DNA of 64,000 nucleotides from Anaerocolumna chitinilytica. GTDB taxonomy: Bacteria > Bacillota > Clostridia > Lachnospirales > Lachnospiraceae. Positions 17,857 through 25,499 of the stretch are shown piece by piece (the stretch's first letter is position 1; each line of letters starts with the position of its first letter). Location: positions 2,608,001 to 2,672,000 of the forward strand of contig NZ_AP023368.1 of the NCBI RefSeq assembly GCF_014218355.1. Reading direction: 5' to 3'. A program made the position numbers and the translations under genes. The notes beneath the pieces were generated by a model. That model had not been told where the DNA came from, ran no database searches, and saw only the letters and a program-made list of their open reading frames with translations.

Positions 17857-17885
17857 TTGACAATAGTTTGATATCAAACTATAAT
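17857..17885 (+). promoter_or_regulatory. Consensus promoter with internal MarR-type operator
   Basis: TTGACA (17857-17862) and TATAAT (17880-17885) are both perfect and 17 nt apart. The spacer is filled by AGTTTGATATCAAACT (17865-17880), a perfect 16-bp palindrome. A protein bound there would block polymerase, so the MarR gene that follows probably represses itself. Confidence 0.8.
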
Positions 17886-17891
17886 GAAATT

Positions 17892-18314
17892 ATGAATGCA
17901 AATGACATCATATCCTTAATTTCAAAGATTAGAGAAAAAGTAAATAAACGTCTGATAGCAGAGATGGAAAGTCACGGGATAGAAGGAATCGTAACATCCC
18001 ATGGAGATATTTTATTTGCCTTAAATCATAGAAGCAGAATGACCATGGCTGAGATTGCTTCTGTGATAGGCAAGGATAAGTCGACGGTTACTGCCCTGGT
18101 AGAAAAGCTGGTAAAACTAGGTTATGTGATAAAGGAAAGGGATACCGAAGATACCAGGATAATTTATGTCACTTTAACACAAAGAGGTGATGAACTTAAG
18201 CCTGTATTTAAACAGATATCGGAAGAACTGCTGGACATTTTTTATGCCGGTATATCAGAGGAGGAGAAGGAAGTATTATTCTGTCTTTTAAGCAGGATTT
18301 ATGGTAATTTGTAA
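17892..18314 (+). CDS. MarR-family regulator
   Basis: A 140-residue winged-helix regulator with the typical MarR core: MTMAEIASVIGKDKSTVTALVEKL as recognition region and KERDTEDTRIIYVTLT as wing. The expected transcription start (7 nt after the -10 box) falls on the A of the ATG at 17892, and there is no ribosome site, so the mRNA appears leaderless. Reading from the TTG at 17868 is excluded because that codon lies inside the promoter. A second, near-identical palindrome at 18331-18346 precedes the next gene. The inducer is unknown. Confidence 0.82.
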   Translation: MNANDIISLISKIREKVNKRLIAEMESHGIEGIVTSHGDILFALNHRSRMTMAEIASVIGKDKSTVTALVEKLVKLGYVIKERDTEDTRIIYVTLTQRGDELKPVFKQISEELLDIFYAGISEEEKEVLFCLLSRIYGNL

Positions 18315-18330
18315 TTTTATTTACCCATAT

Positions 18331-18346
18331 AGTTTGATGTCAAACT
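18331..18346. promoter_or_regulatory. Second MarR-type operator
   Basis: AGTTTGATGTCAAACT differs at one position from the palindrome in the MarR promoter (17865-17880). It lies 18 bp before the start of the hydrolase fragment, suggesting that gene is the regulator's target. Confidence 0.6.
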
Positions 18347-18364
18347 AAAAGGAAATATCTTTCC

Positions 18365-18631
18365 ATGGAATCAGAAAAAGCTTTTGGGGCTTGCTCTATA
18401 GCTTTTGGAGTAAGCAATGGTATTTCTATTGATAACAGTTTGATAACCTATCCCAGTCTGGTTATCAGAACAAGCAATAATAAAGAAGAAGAGAACAGGT
18501 TAAGAGCGGAAGCGGAATATTTTCACGCAGAATACATGGGGATAAAGGATGCAACCCATACCGGTTTATTAATCGGGGAAAGGTATCCGGAAGTAGTAGC
18601 AAGTATGCTTCGATGGCTTGAAAGATTCTAA
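18365..18631 (+). pseudogene. Alpha/beta hydrolase remnant (C-terminal part)
   Basis: Only 88 residues remain. The last 45 (EYMGIKDATHTGLLIGERYPEVVASML region) look like the C-terminal end of an alpha/beta hydrolase, with the catalytic-type His in the ATHTG stretch. The nucleophile elbow (GxSxG) and the oxyanion part are missing. The first residues resemble nothing. An AAAGGA stretch lies 11 nt before the ATG, so the fragment may still be translated. It was probably a full gene under MarR control, reduced by an internal deletion; a new small function cannot be excluded. Confidence 0.5.
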
Positions 18632-18713
18632 ATCAAACTTTTTTATTTCATTCCGCGTCTTCCTGTGGTATAAATAATAGTGAGTATTAAAAAAGTTATT
18701 TTGGGAGCCCTAT

Positions 18714-19793
18714 ATGAAGAATCTAAAACGATATACTATAGCCTTGAAACTGTTAATTATTCTAATGATTATCAATACAATTATAGGCGGAAATTTTGTA
18801 TTTACCGTATGTACTTATATATTTATCTGCCTGTTAATGTTTATGCGGACTTTAATGGTTCCAACGGAAAGCAGAATCAAATTATGCCTGATTCCGGTAT
18901 ACTTTGCAATTATGGCATTACAGATAACCTATATCTCTCTGATAACCTTTCAATCCGGACAGACTGAAATTCATAGGATAATCGGCAGAATGTTCGGAGC
19001 TGCCGTTATATGGTTTCCTTTCATGGTAGAAAGGTTTGTGACCATTAATAAATATGCGGACCTTTATCTGCCTTCTGCCCAGGAGGTAGCAAGTATCAGT
19101 TTCACTGATATCAAGGCTGGGAGAGATAAGATTATCAGTGCAATGGAGAAGATTGATAAAGCTGGTAAGGCATTTTCTGTTGAGAATTTATTATGTATTA
19201 AGGACGAGCTGTACCGGCACAATTCCTTTGAATATATTAATAAAGGAGTTTTGACAGATGAATACTTTCAGGAAGCCGGTAAATGGCTGGATGATGAAAA
19301 TATCTATATTATCCTGTCTAATACCGGAAGTCCTGCCAGTGAAATTATCTCAACTTTTACGGGAAAACAATACAATCATGCCTCCCTGTCCTTTGACCCG
19401 GAGTTAAAAACAGTAATCAGTTATAATGGAGGCGAGAGAGTTTATCCGCCCGGACTAAATTATGAAATGTTGGATTTTTTCAATAAAAAAGAAGATGCTT
19501 CGATTCTGGTGTACAAGCTTTCCTGTACCAGAGAACAGAAAAGAAAGATTTATGATAAAGTACAGGAGATTAACAGGGATGGGAGTGCTTATAATCTTAT
19601 GGGGCTTGTCTTAAAGTATTCCCATAAACCCAATATCATGTTCTGCTCTCAGTTTGTCCATAAGATGCTAACCTTTGCAGGTATTGCCTACATTGATAAA
19701 AGGGACGGAGAAGTAAAGCCCACAGATTTGATTGAAATGGATTATTACCGGAAGCTGCAATTTATGTATGAAATGAAATTAAACGAAAAATAG
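18714..19793 (+). CDS. Membrane protein with YiiX/NlpC-P60-like hydrolase domain
   Basis: A 359-residue protein. The first 110 residues hold about four membrane helices. The C-terminal half (about 195-355) resembles the permuted papain-fold (YiiX/YaeF) family: the His in KQYNHASLSFD (H222) and the Cys in MFCSQFVHKML (C311) are the likely catalytic pair, in the His-before-Cys order of that permuted family. These enzymes act on amide or ester bonds of lipids, peptides or wall components; the substrate here is unknown. GGGAG precedes the ATG. The MarR gene following 32 nt later may be in the same unit. Confidence 0.65.
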   Translation: MKNLKRYTIALKLLIILMIINTIIGGNFVFTVCTYIFICLLMFMRTLMVPTESRIKLCLIPVYFAIMALQITYISLITFQSGQTEIHRIIGRMFGAAVIWFPFMVERFVTINKYADLYLPSAQEVASISFTDIKAGRDKIISAMEKIDKAGKAFSVENLLCIKDELYRHNSFEYINKGVLTDEYFQEAGKWLDDENIYIILSNTGSPASEIISTFTGKQYNHASLSFDPELKTVISYNGGERVYPPGLNYEMLDFFNKKEDASILVYKLSCTREQKRKIYDKVQEINRDGSAYNLMGLVLKYSHKPNIMFCSQFVHKMLTFAGIAYIDKRDGEVKPTDLIEMDYYRKLQFMYEMKLNEK

Positions 19794-19825
19794 TGAAGGA
19801 ATGTTGAAGGAAAGAAAGGTGTGTC

Positions 19826-20440
19826 ATGAGTAATAATAAGGTTGATTTATATGAACAGTTTTCGAGGTTGGAATGGTTGGTAAGAAGATGCCAGCTGCAT
19901 AATTTAAGAGAATTCGGGCCTATGGTCAATCCACATAAAGGGCAGGGCAGAATACTGGCTCTTTTAAAACTTAAGCCGGAAATTAGCCAAAAGGAATTAT
20001 CCACCATTTTGGATATCCGCTCTCAATCTTTAGGTGAGTTACTGGCGAAGTTAGAGCGGAGCGGTTATATCACCCGCACCCCCTCAGAGGAAGACCGCCG
20101 GGTTATGGATATCCGCTTAACAGAAGCTGGGAAAGAAGCTGCTAACCAGAGTGGTCAGGATTCCGAGAAGGATATGATCTTTGGATGCTTAAAGGAAGAG
20201 GAACAGGCAGTCCTTGCGGACCTTTTTGAGCGCATCATTCTTGATTTGGAAGAGAAATTCGGAGAAGAGGATTTTGGCTTTCACAGAAGAGACTTTCATG
20301 GAGGCTTCCCTTTTGACAGAAATGGCTCTCCTCATGGTTTTGACAAAAGTCATTTTGCCCAGATGTTTGGCGGAATGGAGGCAGATAGAGAGGATTTAAG
20401 AAAGGGACGAAGAAATACAAGGGATACAAAAAAGGAATAA
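19826..20440 (+). CDS. MarR-family regulator with His/Gly-rich tail
   Basis: A 204-residue regulator. The winged helix at about 45-115 is typical (ISQKELSTILDIRSQSLGELLAKLERSGYI, then PSEEDRRVMDIRLT). The last 50 residues are unusual for MarR proteins: rich in His, Phe, Gly and Asp (FHRRDFHGGFPFDRNG), which could bind metal or be disordered. AAAGG precedes the ATG. It is separated by a terminator from a second His-tailed MarR gene at 20613, which leads an ABC exporter unit; the pair may act together there. Confidence 0.8.
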   Translation: MSNNKVDLYEQFSRLEWLVRRCQLHNLREFGPMVNPHKGQGRILALLKLKPEISQKELSTILDIRSQSLGELLAKLERSGYITRTPSEEDRRVMDIRLTEAGKEAANQSGQDSEKDMIFGCLKEEEQAVLADLFERIILDLEEKFGEEDFGFHRRDFHGGFPFDRNGSPHGFDKSHFAQMFGGMEADREDLRKGRRNTRDTKKE

Positions 20441-20466
20441 CAAGTACACTTACAAATCATAAATAG

Positions 20467-20505
20467 CAAAAGAAGCAGCTGGATATTCCATCTGTTTCTT
20501 TTTTT
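20467..20505 (+). terminator. Intrinsic terminator
   Basis: A stem of about 15 bp (20468-20482 with 20488-20502, one mismatch and one G-U pair) ends in a run of Ts and closes the MarR unit at 19826-20440. Confidence 0.75.
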
Positions 20506-20532
20506 AGTATTTAAAAAAATATTATATATCTA

Positions 20533-20580
20533 TTGACAATATAGAAAGGTACCTTTATAATACGAATAGAAAGGTACCTT
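20533..20580 (+). promoter_or_regulatory. Consensus promoter with tandem AAGGTACCTT operators
   Basis: TTGACA (20533-20538) and TATAAT (20556-20561), 17 nt apart, are both perfect. A 15-bp direct repeat ATAGAAAGGTACCTT occurs at 20541-20555 and 20566-20580, 25 bp apart, each centred on the palindrome AAGGTACCTT. One copy sits between the boxes and one over the start point, so a dimeric repressor binding on nearly the same face would shut the exporter unit. Confidence 0.8.
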
Positions 20581-20612
20581 ATCAAAATAGTAAATCAAAA
20601 GGAGATATTAAT

Positions 20613-21287
20613 ATGGAAAATAATAAAAAGAATTTAGAAGAATTAATGTATGATACCAATATGATGGTTCAAAGAATAAGAGCCGGCAGAGGGATAAGAG
20701 TTGGTATTAAGGGAGGAAAACTGGACCAGGTACTAATAAGCCTTCAGGAAAACCAAAGTATAAACAGCAAAGACCTTTCCGAAGCACTTGGGATAACCCT
20801 TAAGGGTATGAACAGGCTGCTTGACAGGCTGGAAGAAGCAGAACTGGTTACATTAGAGACAGTGAAAGAAGATAAGACACTGCTTACAGTTCAGCTTACC
20901 GAAACCGGCAAGAAAGCTGCAAGAAAAGCAGAACAAAGAAAGGCAGAAATGGATAAGGTCTTTGACTGCTTGACGGAAGAAGAGAAAAATAACCTTCAAA
21001 GTATTCTTAATCATCTGGCAGAGAATCTGGAAAAGGAATTGAGACAGGAGGATGATGTTGAGGAATTATGGGGAAGAGAAGCACTCTTTGGAGCCTTCCG
21101 GTTCGGTGATAATACAGAGTATCATGGTGACTTTCATGGCAGCAGAAAACATCACAGCAGAGAAGGTTATCTAAGAACAGAAATGTTCTGTAACAGGGGC
21201 GAATTTTTTAATAGAGGGGGATTTCAACCGGAGTGCAGTTTTTCTCATGATCTGAATAAGCATCATAACTGGAGGAAAGGCAATTAG
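20613..21287 (+). CDS. MarR-family regulator with His-rich tail
   Basis: A 224-residue regulator, first gene of an ABC exporter unit. The winged helix is at about 40-105 (SKDLSEALGITLKGMNRLLDRLEEAELVTLE), with a shorter wing than usual. After a Glu/Lys-rich helix the last 75 residues are rich in His, Gly, Phe and Arg (HHSREGY, CNRGEFFNRGGF). This is the second such tail in neighbouring MarR genes. GGAG precedes the ATG. It probably represses its own strong promoter through the tandem operators and controls the exporter that follows; whether a drug or metal relieves it is unknown. Confidence 0.8.
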   Translation: MENNKKNLEELMYDTNMMVQRIRAGRGIRVGIKGGKLDQVLISLQENQSINSKDLSEALGITLKGMNRLLDRLEEAELVTLETVKEDKTLLTVQLTETGKKAARKAEQRKAEMDKVFDCLTEEEKNNLQSILNHLAENLEKELRQEDDVEELWGREALFGAFRFGDNTEYHGDFHGSRKHHSREGYLRTEMFCNRGEFFNRGGFQPECSFSHDLNKHHNWRKGN

Positions 21288-21288
21288 T

Positions 21289-22203
21289 ATGAATAATATA
21301 ATTGAAGTAAGAAGGTTTTCAAAAAGCTATGGGGATTTTAAAGCAGTAGATGATATTTCTTTTGACGTCAAAGCAGGTGAGATATTTGCCTTCCTTGGTC
21401 CTAACGGAGCAGGCAAGAGCACTACAATTAATACTTTATGCACCATTCTTGATAAGACCAACGGAATTATGATGATAAACGGACATGATGTGGCGAAAGA
21501 AAAAGAAAAGGTCAGAAAGGACATTGGGATAGTCTTCCAGGATTCCACCTTGGATGCAAGGCTTACCGTTGAGGAGAATCTCAGATTCCACTGTCATTTC
21601 TACAAGGTTCCAAAGAATCAGATTGAGGAGCGAATTAACTTTGTATTGGAGCTGGTGGAATTAAGTGATTGGAAAAAAGTTAAGGTGGCAGGACTCTCCG
21701 GTGGTATGAAAAGAAGGGTGGAAATTGCCAGAGGACTTGTGCATTACCCCAAAGTACTGTTTCTGGATGAGCCGACTACCGGACTTGATCCTCAGACCAG
21801 AGCAAATGTATGGGAATATATAAGAAGACTGCAAAAACAGAAAAACATTACGATATTTCTGACCACACATTATATGGATGAAGCAGAAATATGCTCCAAT
21901 GTTGCTATTATGGATCATGGTAAAATTATTGCTTATGATACCCCGGAGAATTTAAAGAAGCAATATACCAATATCATACTGCAGATTGACTGCAAAATAC
22001 CGGAAGAGATAGAAGATTATTTGAATGGTGAGAAGATTGCACATGAAATAGACAACCGCCATATCATCATTAACACCGCCCAGCCGTCAAAAGCCTTGGA
22101 TTTGTTAACTCGATTTAAAGATAATATTGTTGACTTTGAAGTGAAAAAGGGTACGTTAAATGAGGTATTTCTTGCTATTACGGGAAAGGAGATCAGAGCA
22201 TAA
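21289..22203 (+). CDS. ABC exporter ATP-binding protein, DrrA-like
   Basis: A 304-residue ATPase with Walker A GPNGAGKST, Q loop (IVFQDSTLD), signature LSGGMKRR, Walker B VLFLDEPTTGLD and switch His in LTTHYMDEA. The C-terminal 80 residues match the extension of the DrrA/daunorubicin-type exporters. GGAGG lies 11 nt upstream and the gene starts one base after the MarR stop, and its stop overlaps the permease start. It should power export of a hydrophobic compound or drug with the permease at 22203. The family does not reveal the substrate. Confidence 0.9.
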   Translation: MNNIIEVRRFSKSYGDFKAVDDISFDVKAGEIFAFLGPNGAGKSTTINTLCTILDKTNGIMMINGHDVAKEKEKVRKDIGIVFQDSTLDARLTVEENLRFHCHFYKVPKNQIEERINFVLELVELSDWKKVKVAGLSGGMKRRVEIARGLVHYPKVLFLDEPTTGLDPQTRANVWEYIRRLQKQKNITIFLTTHYMDEAEICSNVAIMDHGKIIAYDTPENLKKQYTNIILQIDCKIPEEIEDYLNGEKIAHEIDNRHIIINTAQPSKALDLLTRFKDNIVDFEVKKGTLNEVFLAITGKEIRA

Positions 22204-23030
22204 TGAATGTAGTAGGTGCTATTTTACAAAAAAATCTTTTGAATTTTATTAGGGATAAGGGCAGGCTGCTCGGAAGCATCATAATGGCTCTGTTTTTCCT
22301 GTTTATTTTCTCCTTTGTGATGAAATCTTCCATGAGCGGTTTAGAGCAACCGATGAATTATCTGATATCGGGAGTAATAATTATGACAGTTTTTCAGACC
22401 AGTCTAAACAACTCCACAGATATCCTATCGGATATTGCCAGTGGATATATGAAAGAGGTATTGGTATCACCTATTTCCCGGGCACAAATATCTATAGGAC
22501 ACATTTTATCCGGTTCTATCATTGCTGTTTTACAGGGACTTTTGATTACTGTTTTAAGTCTTTTTATGGGCTTTCATCTGGATATCCTTCATTTACTCCA
22601 AATGATTGCTGTAATGGCAGCAGCAGGCTTGACCTTTGGTTCCATAGGGTTATTCCTTGCCACAATATCCCGGAATTCATCTTCTTTTCAGATTGTAAGT
22701 ACCATGATAATGATGCCGTTTACATTTCTCTCAGGAGCTTATATCCCAACAACTATTATGCCCAAATTCCTGGCTCCGTTAGTTTATATCAATCCACTGA
22801 CGTATTTGACCGCAATCTTTCGTTTTATATCTTTAAAAATGGAAGGTGTATCACAGTCTGAGTTAATCAAACAAGGAGTAGCTTATGATATCCACGGATT
22901 TGTAATTACTCCAATAATTGGATTACTTATTATTATATTGATGGGAGTAATATTCTTCCTGTTATGTGTTGATAAATTCAATAAAGCGGACTTTTCCAAC
23001 GTAAAAGTAGCTGCTGGCCCCAGACGGTAA
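22203..23030 (+). CDS. ABC-2 type exporter permease, DrrB-like
   Basis: A 275-residue membrane protein with six predicted helices and the ABC-2 permease signature region (MMPFTFLSGAYIPTTIMPKFL followed by INPLTYLTAIFRF). It starts at TAATG, overlapping the ATPase stop by one base, so the two form one exporter. It is the last gene of the MarR-controlled unit and is followed by a terminator. Confidence 0.88.
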   Translation: MNVVGAILQKNLLNFIRDKGRLLGSIIMALFFLFIFSFVMKSSMSGLEQPMNYLISGVIIMTVFQTSLNNSTDILSDIASGYMKEVLVSPISRAQISIGHILSGSIIAVLQGLLITVLSLFMGFHLDILHLLQMIAVMAAAGLTFGSIGLFLATISRNSSSFQIVSTMIMMPFTFLSGAYIPTTIMPKFLAPLVYINPLTYLTAIFRFISLKMEGVSQSELIKQGVAYDIHGFVITPIIGLLIIILMGVIFFLLCVDKFNKADFSNVKVAAGPRR

Positions 23031-23123
23031 TTATAAAAAATCATTGGAAATTCATATGTAAATATCAAAGGGATATGGACTTAACAATGCAGTTATACAA
23101 AAGGAAAAACCTTTCACTTTTAT

Positions 23124-23159
23124 AAAAGCGGTATCTGAAATCAGATAACCGCTTTTTTT
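23124..23159 (+). terminator. Intrinsic terminator of exporter unit
   Basis: A GC-containing stem (left arm from 23124, right arm ending in GCTTTTTTT), with one bulged base and a seven-T tail. Confidence 0.85.
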
Positions 23160-23172
23160 ATTTTGACAGGAT

Positions 23173-23565
23173 TTAGAATGTTATTGTTTTAGGTGCATCG
23201 GTAAAGGAGCTGATAGTTGCGGTGGCATCCTTTATGTAGAATACAGCCATGATACCATCATCGGCGGAATACATTCTGGTTAAGGAAGGATTTTCTTCCA
23301 GCATTTTCTCACGAGCAGGCAAACGATCATCATGAACAGCTGTACCGGAAAGACGAATCCAGCTGCCATCAAGCATTGCGGAAATTTCAATTTTAGGATT
23401 TGCTATGAGTTGTTTGAAGACCTCCTTTGTATTATTCGTTGTAAAATAAAGTTTGCCTTCAAAATCAGCTGTTGCACCAAAAGGTCTTACACGGGGTTGC
23501 TCTCCCTCGTTGGTTGCAAGGTAAAAAGTCTGGCTCTTTTTTAAAAAATCGTATACTTCCTTCAT
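23173..23565 (-). CDS. Pyridoxamine 5'-phosphate oxidase-like flavin protein
   Basis: A 130-residue split-barrel protein of the PNPOx-like family (FYLATNEGEQPRVRPFG start, KLYFTTNNTKEVFKQL middle, WIRLSGTA). Such small proteins bind FMN or F420-like cofactors and often act as quinone or nitro reductases. It probably reads as a redox-stress gene controlled by the divergent HxlR regulator, which often responds to electrophiles. The ATG at 23565 lies 11 nt after AAAGGAG; the upstream ATG at 23586 has no site. The substrate is not predictable. Confidence 0.8.
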   Translation of the reverse strand: MKEVYDFLKKSQTFYLATNEGEQPRVRPFGATADFEGKLYFTTNNTKEVFKQLIANPKIEISAMLDGSWIRLSGTAVHDDRLPAREKMLEENPSLTRMYSADDGIMAVFYIKDATATISSFTDAPKTITF

Positions 23566-23608
23566 GAAATAATTTGCTCCTTTCATAATACCATGTTATA
23601 ATCGATTA

Positions 23609-23644
23609 ACAGTATTATTATATATACTGTAATTAAAATCACAA
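23609..23644 (-). promoter_or_regulatory. Promoter of flavin-protein gene with palindrome over -10
   Basis: On minus, TTGTGA (23639-23644) and TATAAT (23617-23622) are 16 nt apart. The -10 box lies inside ACAGTAT-N8-ATACTGT (23609-23630), an inverted repeat with 7-bp arms, a plausible HxlR operator. Confidence 0.55.
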
Positions 23645-23655
23645 GTACGATATTT

Positions 23656-23709
23656 AATGATACCGGTATACAAAATGATACCGGAATATAAAATGATACC
23701 TGTATGAAA
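23656..23709. repeat. Three tandem 18-bp repeats upstream of hxlR-like gene
   Basis: Units at 23656-23673, 23674-23691 and 23692-23709 share AATGATACC at their starts and are exactly 18 bp long. The first contains the palindrome ATACCGGTAT. Placed directly before the HxlR gene, they look like stacked binding sites or a small tandem duplication. Confidence 0.6.
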
Positions 23710-23719
23710 GAGGAGAACC

Positions 23720-24064
23720 ATGAAAAAAGAATTATTCGGGATTTGCCCATATGTAACTTCACAAAAGATACTAACGGGGAAATGGTCCATATACATATTG
23801 TACCTGTTAAGTAGGGGACCGGTTAGATTCAACGAATTGCAGCGAAGACTTCCGGAGGAGATGACTCATGCAACCCTCTCCAGACAGCTAAAGCAGTTAG
23901 AAGAGGAAGGACTGATAATACGACATGAGTATGAGCAGATACCACCAAAAGTAGAGTACAGCTTAAGTGAAATCGGTGAGAAATTTGAGACTGTTCTTGA
24001 TGCTCTTGAGAACTGGGGAAATGATTACATTCAGTGGCTACAAAAGACAAAGAGCAATGAGTAA
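23720..24064 (+). CDS. HxlR-family regulator
   Basis: A 114-residue winged-helix regulator with the HxlR features: an N-terminal Cys (C9, in FGICPYVTSQKILTGKW), then RFNELQRRLPEEMTHATLSRQLKQLEEEGLI as the DNA-binding part and PPKVEYSLSEIG. The N-terminal Cys acts as a redox or electrophile sensor in several HxlR proteins. GAGGAG lies a few bases before the ATG. It is divergent from the flavin-protein gene and probably controls it through sites in the shared 150-bp gap. Confidence 0.86.
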   Translation: MKKELFGICPYVTSQKILTGKWSIYILYLLSRGPVRFNELQRRLPEEMTHATLSRQLKQLEEEGLIIRHEYEQIPPKVEYSLSEIGEKFETVLDALENWGNDYIQWLQKTKSNE

Positions 24065-24106
24065 ATTCTTCGTTAACAGCAGGTTAATTTCTGAAACCCT
24101 CTACAA

Positions 24107-25234
24107 TTAGGTAAGAAAAATTAGTGAAAGTGCTAAAATAGGTAATAAAAGTCCAATATTAAGAACTGTGAAGACAAAAATATACCGAAAAGGTTTGGCG
24201 TTCTTCGTGCGCACATAAAATTTAAAGGAAATCAGGCTGGCAAGAGAGGCAATCAAGGTCCCAAGACCGCCGATATTTGTTCCAATTAAAAGAGCACGGC
24301 AATTGTCAGTGAACCCAGACAGCAAAACTGCTGCAGGAACATTGCTGATTACCTGGCTTAACAGGACGCCTGAAAGAAGTTCCCGCCCCTTTATGAAGGT
24401 GGTCAATGCTTTATGAATAGCTTCTATCTTCTCGGCATTACCGACAAAGAGGAAGAAACTAACAAAGGTAAGAAGCAAGCCATAATCGGCATGGAGAAGT
24501 AATTTGCGGTCAGTCTTAAAAATCAGGAGAACAACTAATAGTACCATAAGCCGATAATCAATCAAATAGAATACGGATAAAAGACATAGGATAAACAATA
24601 ACAGGTACAAAAACAGCTTCTTTCTATCCAAGAGAGATACCAAAGGTTGAGGCTCCATGGAAACTTGCTGTTTTTTGCATAGCAAAGAGGCAGCTGATAA
24701 GAAGATAATCCCCATAATAGAAACCGGAAGGGTAATAGAAAAAAACTCAACAGGGTTGATGTGAAAGCGAGAATAGAGATAGAGGTTTTGTGGATTGCCA
24801 ACCGGTGTAAGCATACTGCCAAGATTAGCGGCAGCAGTTTCTAAGACCACAGTGAAGATAAGTCTCTCCATTAATCCGGATGCGGTAAACAAAATAATGG
24901 TAAAGGGCACAAAAGTAATTAGTGCTACATCATTTGTAATAAACATAGAGGAAAAAAAACATAGGAGAGTAAGTACCAAACACAGTGTTCTGGCATTTTT
25001 AAAACGTGGTATGACAGCAAAAGCCAGTGCATCAAAAAGGCCTATGCTTTTTAGACCTGAAATGGCGAGCATTAGGCTGAAAAGAAGAGAAAGGGTTCGA
25101 AAGTCTATGTATTCGATGTAATCTTTATTTGGGGGAACAAAAAACATGGAGAGCAATGCTGCTAAAGCAGCTATTACTAAAACCGCTTCGGATTTTAAGA
25201 AATGCTTTAGTCTAGTAAGGTTTAATTTTGTCAT
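24107..25234 (-). CDS. Anion transporter of the ArsB/NhaD (SLC13-like) group
   Basis: A 375-residue membrane protein with about ten helices. The repeated motifs of the ion transporter superfamily are visible: FITNDVALITFVPFT, followed by NLGSMLTPVGNPQNLYLYS in the first half, and SNVPAAVLLSGF with GTNIGGLGTLIASLASLISF in the second. These mark substrate and sodium sites in CitMHS/ArsB/SLC13 proteins. The substrate may be a carboxylate, sulfate or arsenite. It stands alone with no arsenic genes nearby. The ribosome site is weak (GAAAG), with two possible -10 boxes upstream. Confidence 0.75.
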   Translation of the reverse strand: MTKLNLTRLKHFLKSEAVLVIAALAALLSMFFVPPNKDYIEYIDFRTLSLLFSLMLAISGLKSIGLFDALAFAVIPRFKNARTLCLVLTLLCFFSSMFITNDVALITFVPFTIILFTASGLMERLIFTVVLETAAANLGSMLTPVGNPQNLYLYSRFHINPVEFFSITLPVSIMGIIFLSAASLLCKKQQVSMEPQPLVSLLDRKKLFLYLLLFILCLLSVFYLIDYRLMVLLVVLLIFKTDRKLLLHADYGLLLTFVSFFLFVGNAEKIEAIHKALTTFIKGRELLSGVLLSQVISNVPAAVLLSGFTDNCRALLIGTNIGGLGTLIASLASLISFKFYVRTKNAKPFRYIFVFTVLNIGLLLPILALSLIFLT

Positions 25235-25386
25235 ATTAAGTTCGTCTTTCTATTATAGTTTCTTATATCTATCGCAGCAGAAGTTTAATCACTTAGGATA
25301 GGTTATTTCTAACTGCACAGACGTTATTATACCTCGTATTAATATCAGGGACAAGCAAAGATTAAAAATTTTTATGCAGGCTCTCA

Positions 25387-25401
25387 TGTGATGTAATCAC
25401 A
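25387..25401. promoter_or_regulatory. Crp/Fnr-type activator site
   Basis: TGTGATGTAATCACA has perfect 6-bp arms (TGTGAT/ATCACA). Its centre is about 40 nt before the start point predicted from the TATAAT at 25422-25427, the usual class II activator position; the -35 box itself is poor. The Crp/Fnr gene at 26839-27498 is the natural candidate to bind it. Confidence 0.65.
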
Positions 25402-25421
25402 GAGAATAATTTCTGATTCTG

Positions 25422-25444
25422 TATAATGGATTACAATATTGTAA
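25422..25444 (+). promoter_or_regulatory. -10 box and palindrome at start point of ccdA-tlpA
   Basis: TATAAT at 25422-25427 is followed by TTACAATATTGTAA (25431-25444), a perfect 14-bp palindrome over the predicted start point, which could host a repressor. Otherwise the gap 25235-25499 shows no gene. Confidence 0.5.
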
Positions 25445-25499
25445 GGGTAGTTTTAGATTACTGCTGCTTAAATACAGAACTAAAATACAGGAGGTATAA

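Noticed and set aside
18680..18967. 95-codon frame overlapping the start of the YiiX-like gene
   Set aside because: Overlaps in another frame the membrane helices of the better supported gene at 18714.
23656..23709. Small CRISPR-like array
   Set aside because: The three 18-bp units are directly adjacent without spacers, and no cas gene is near.
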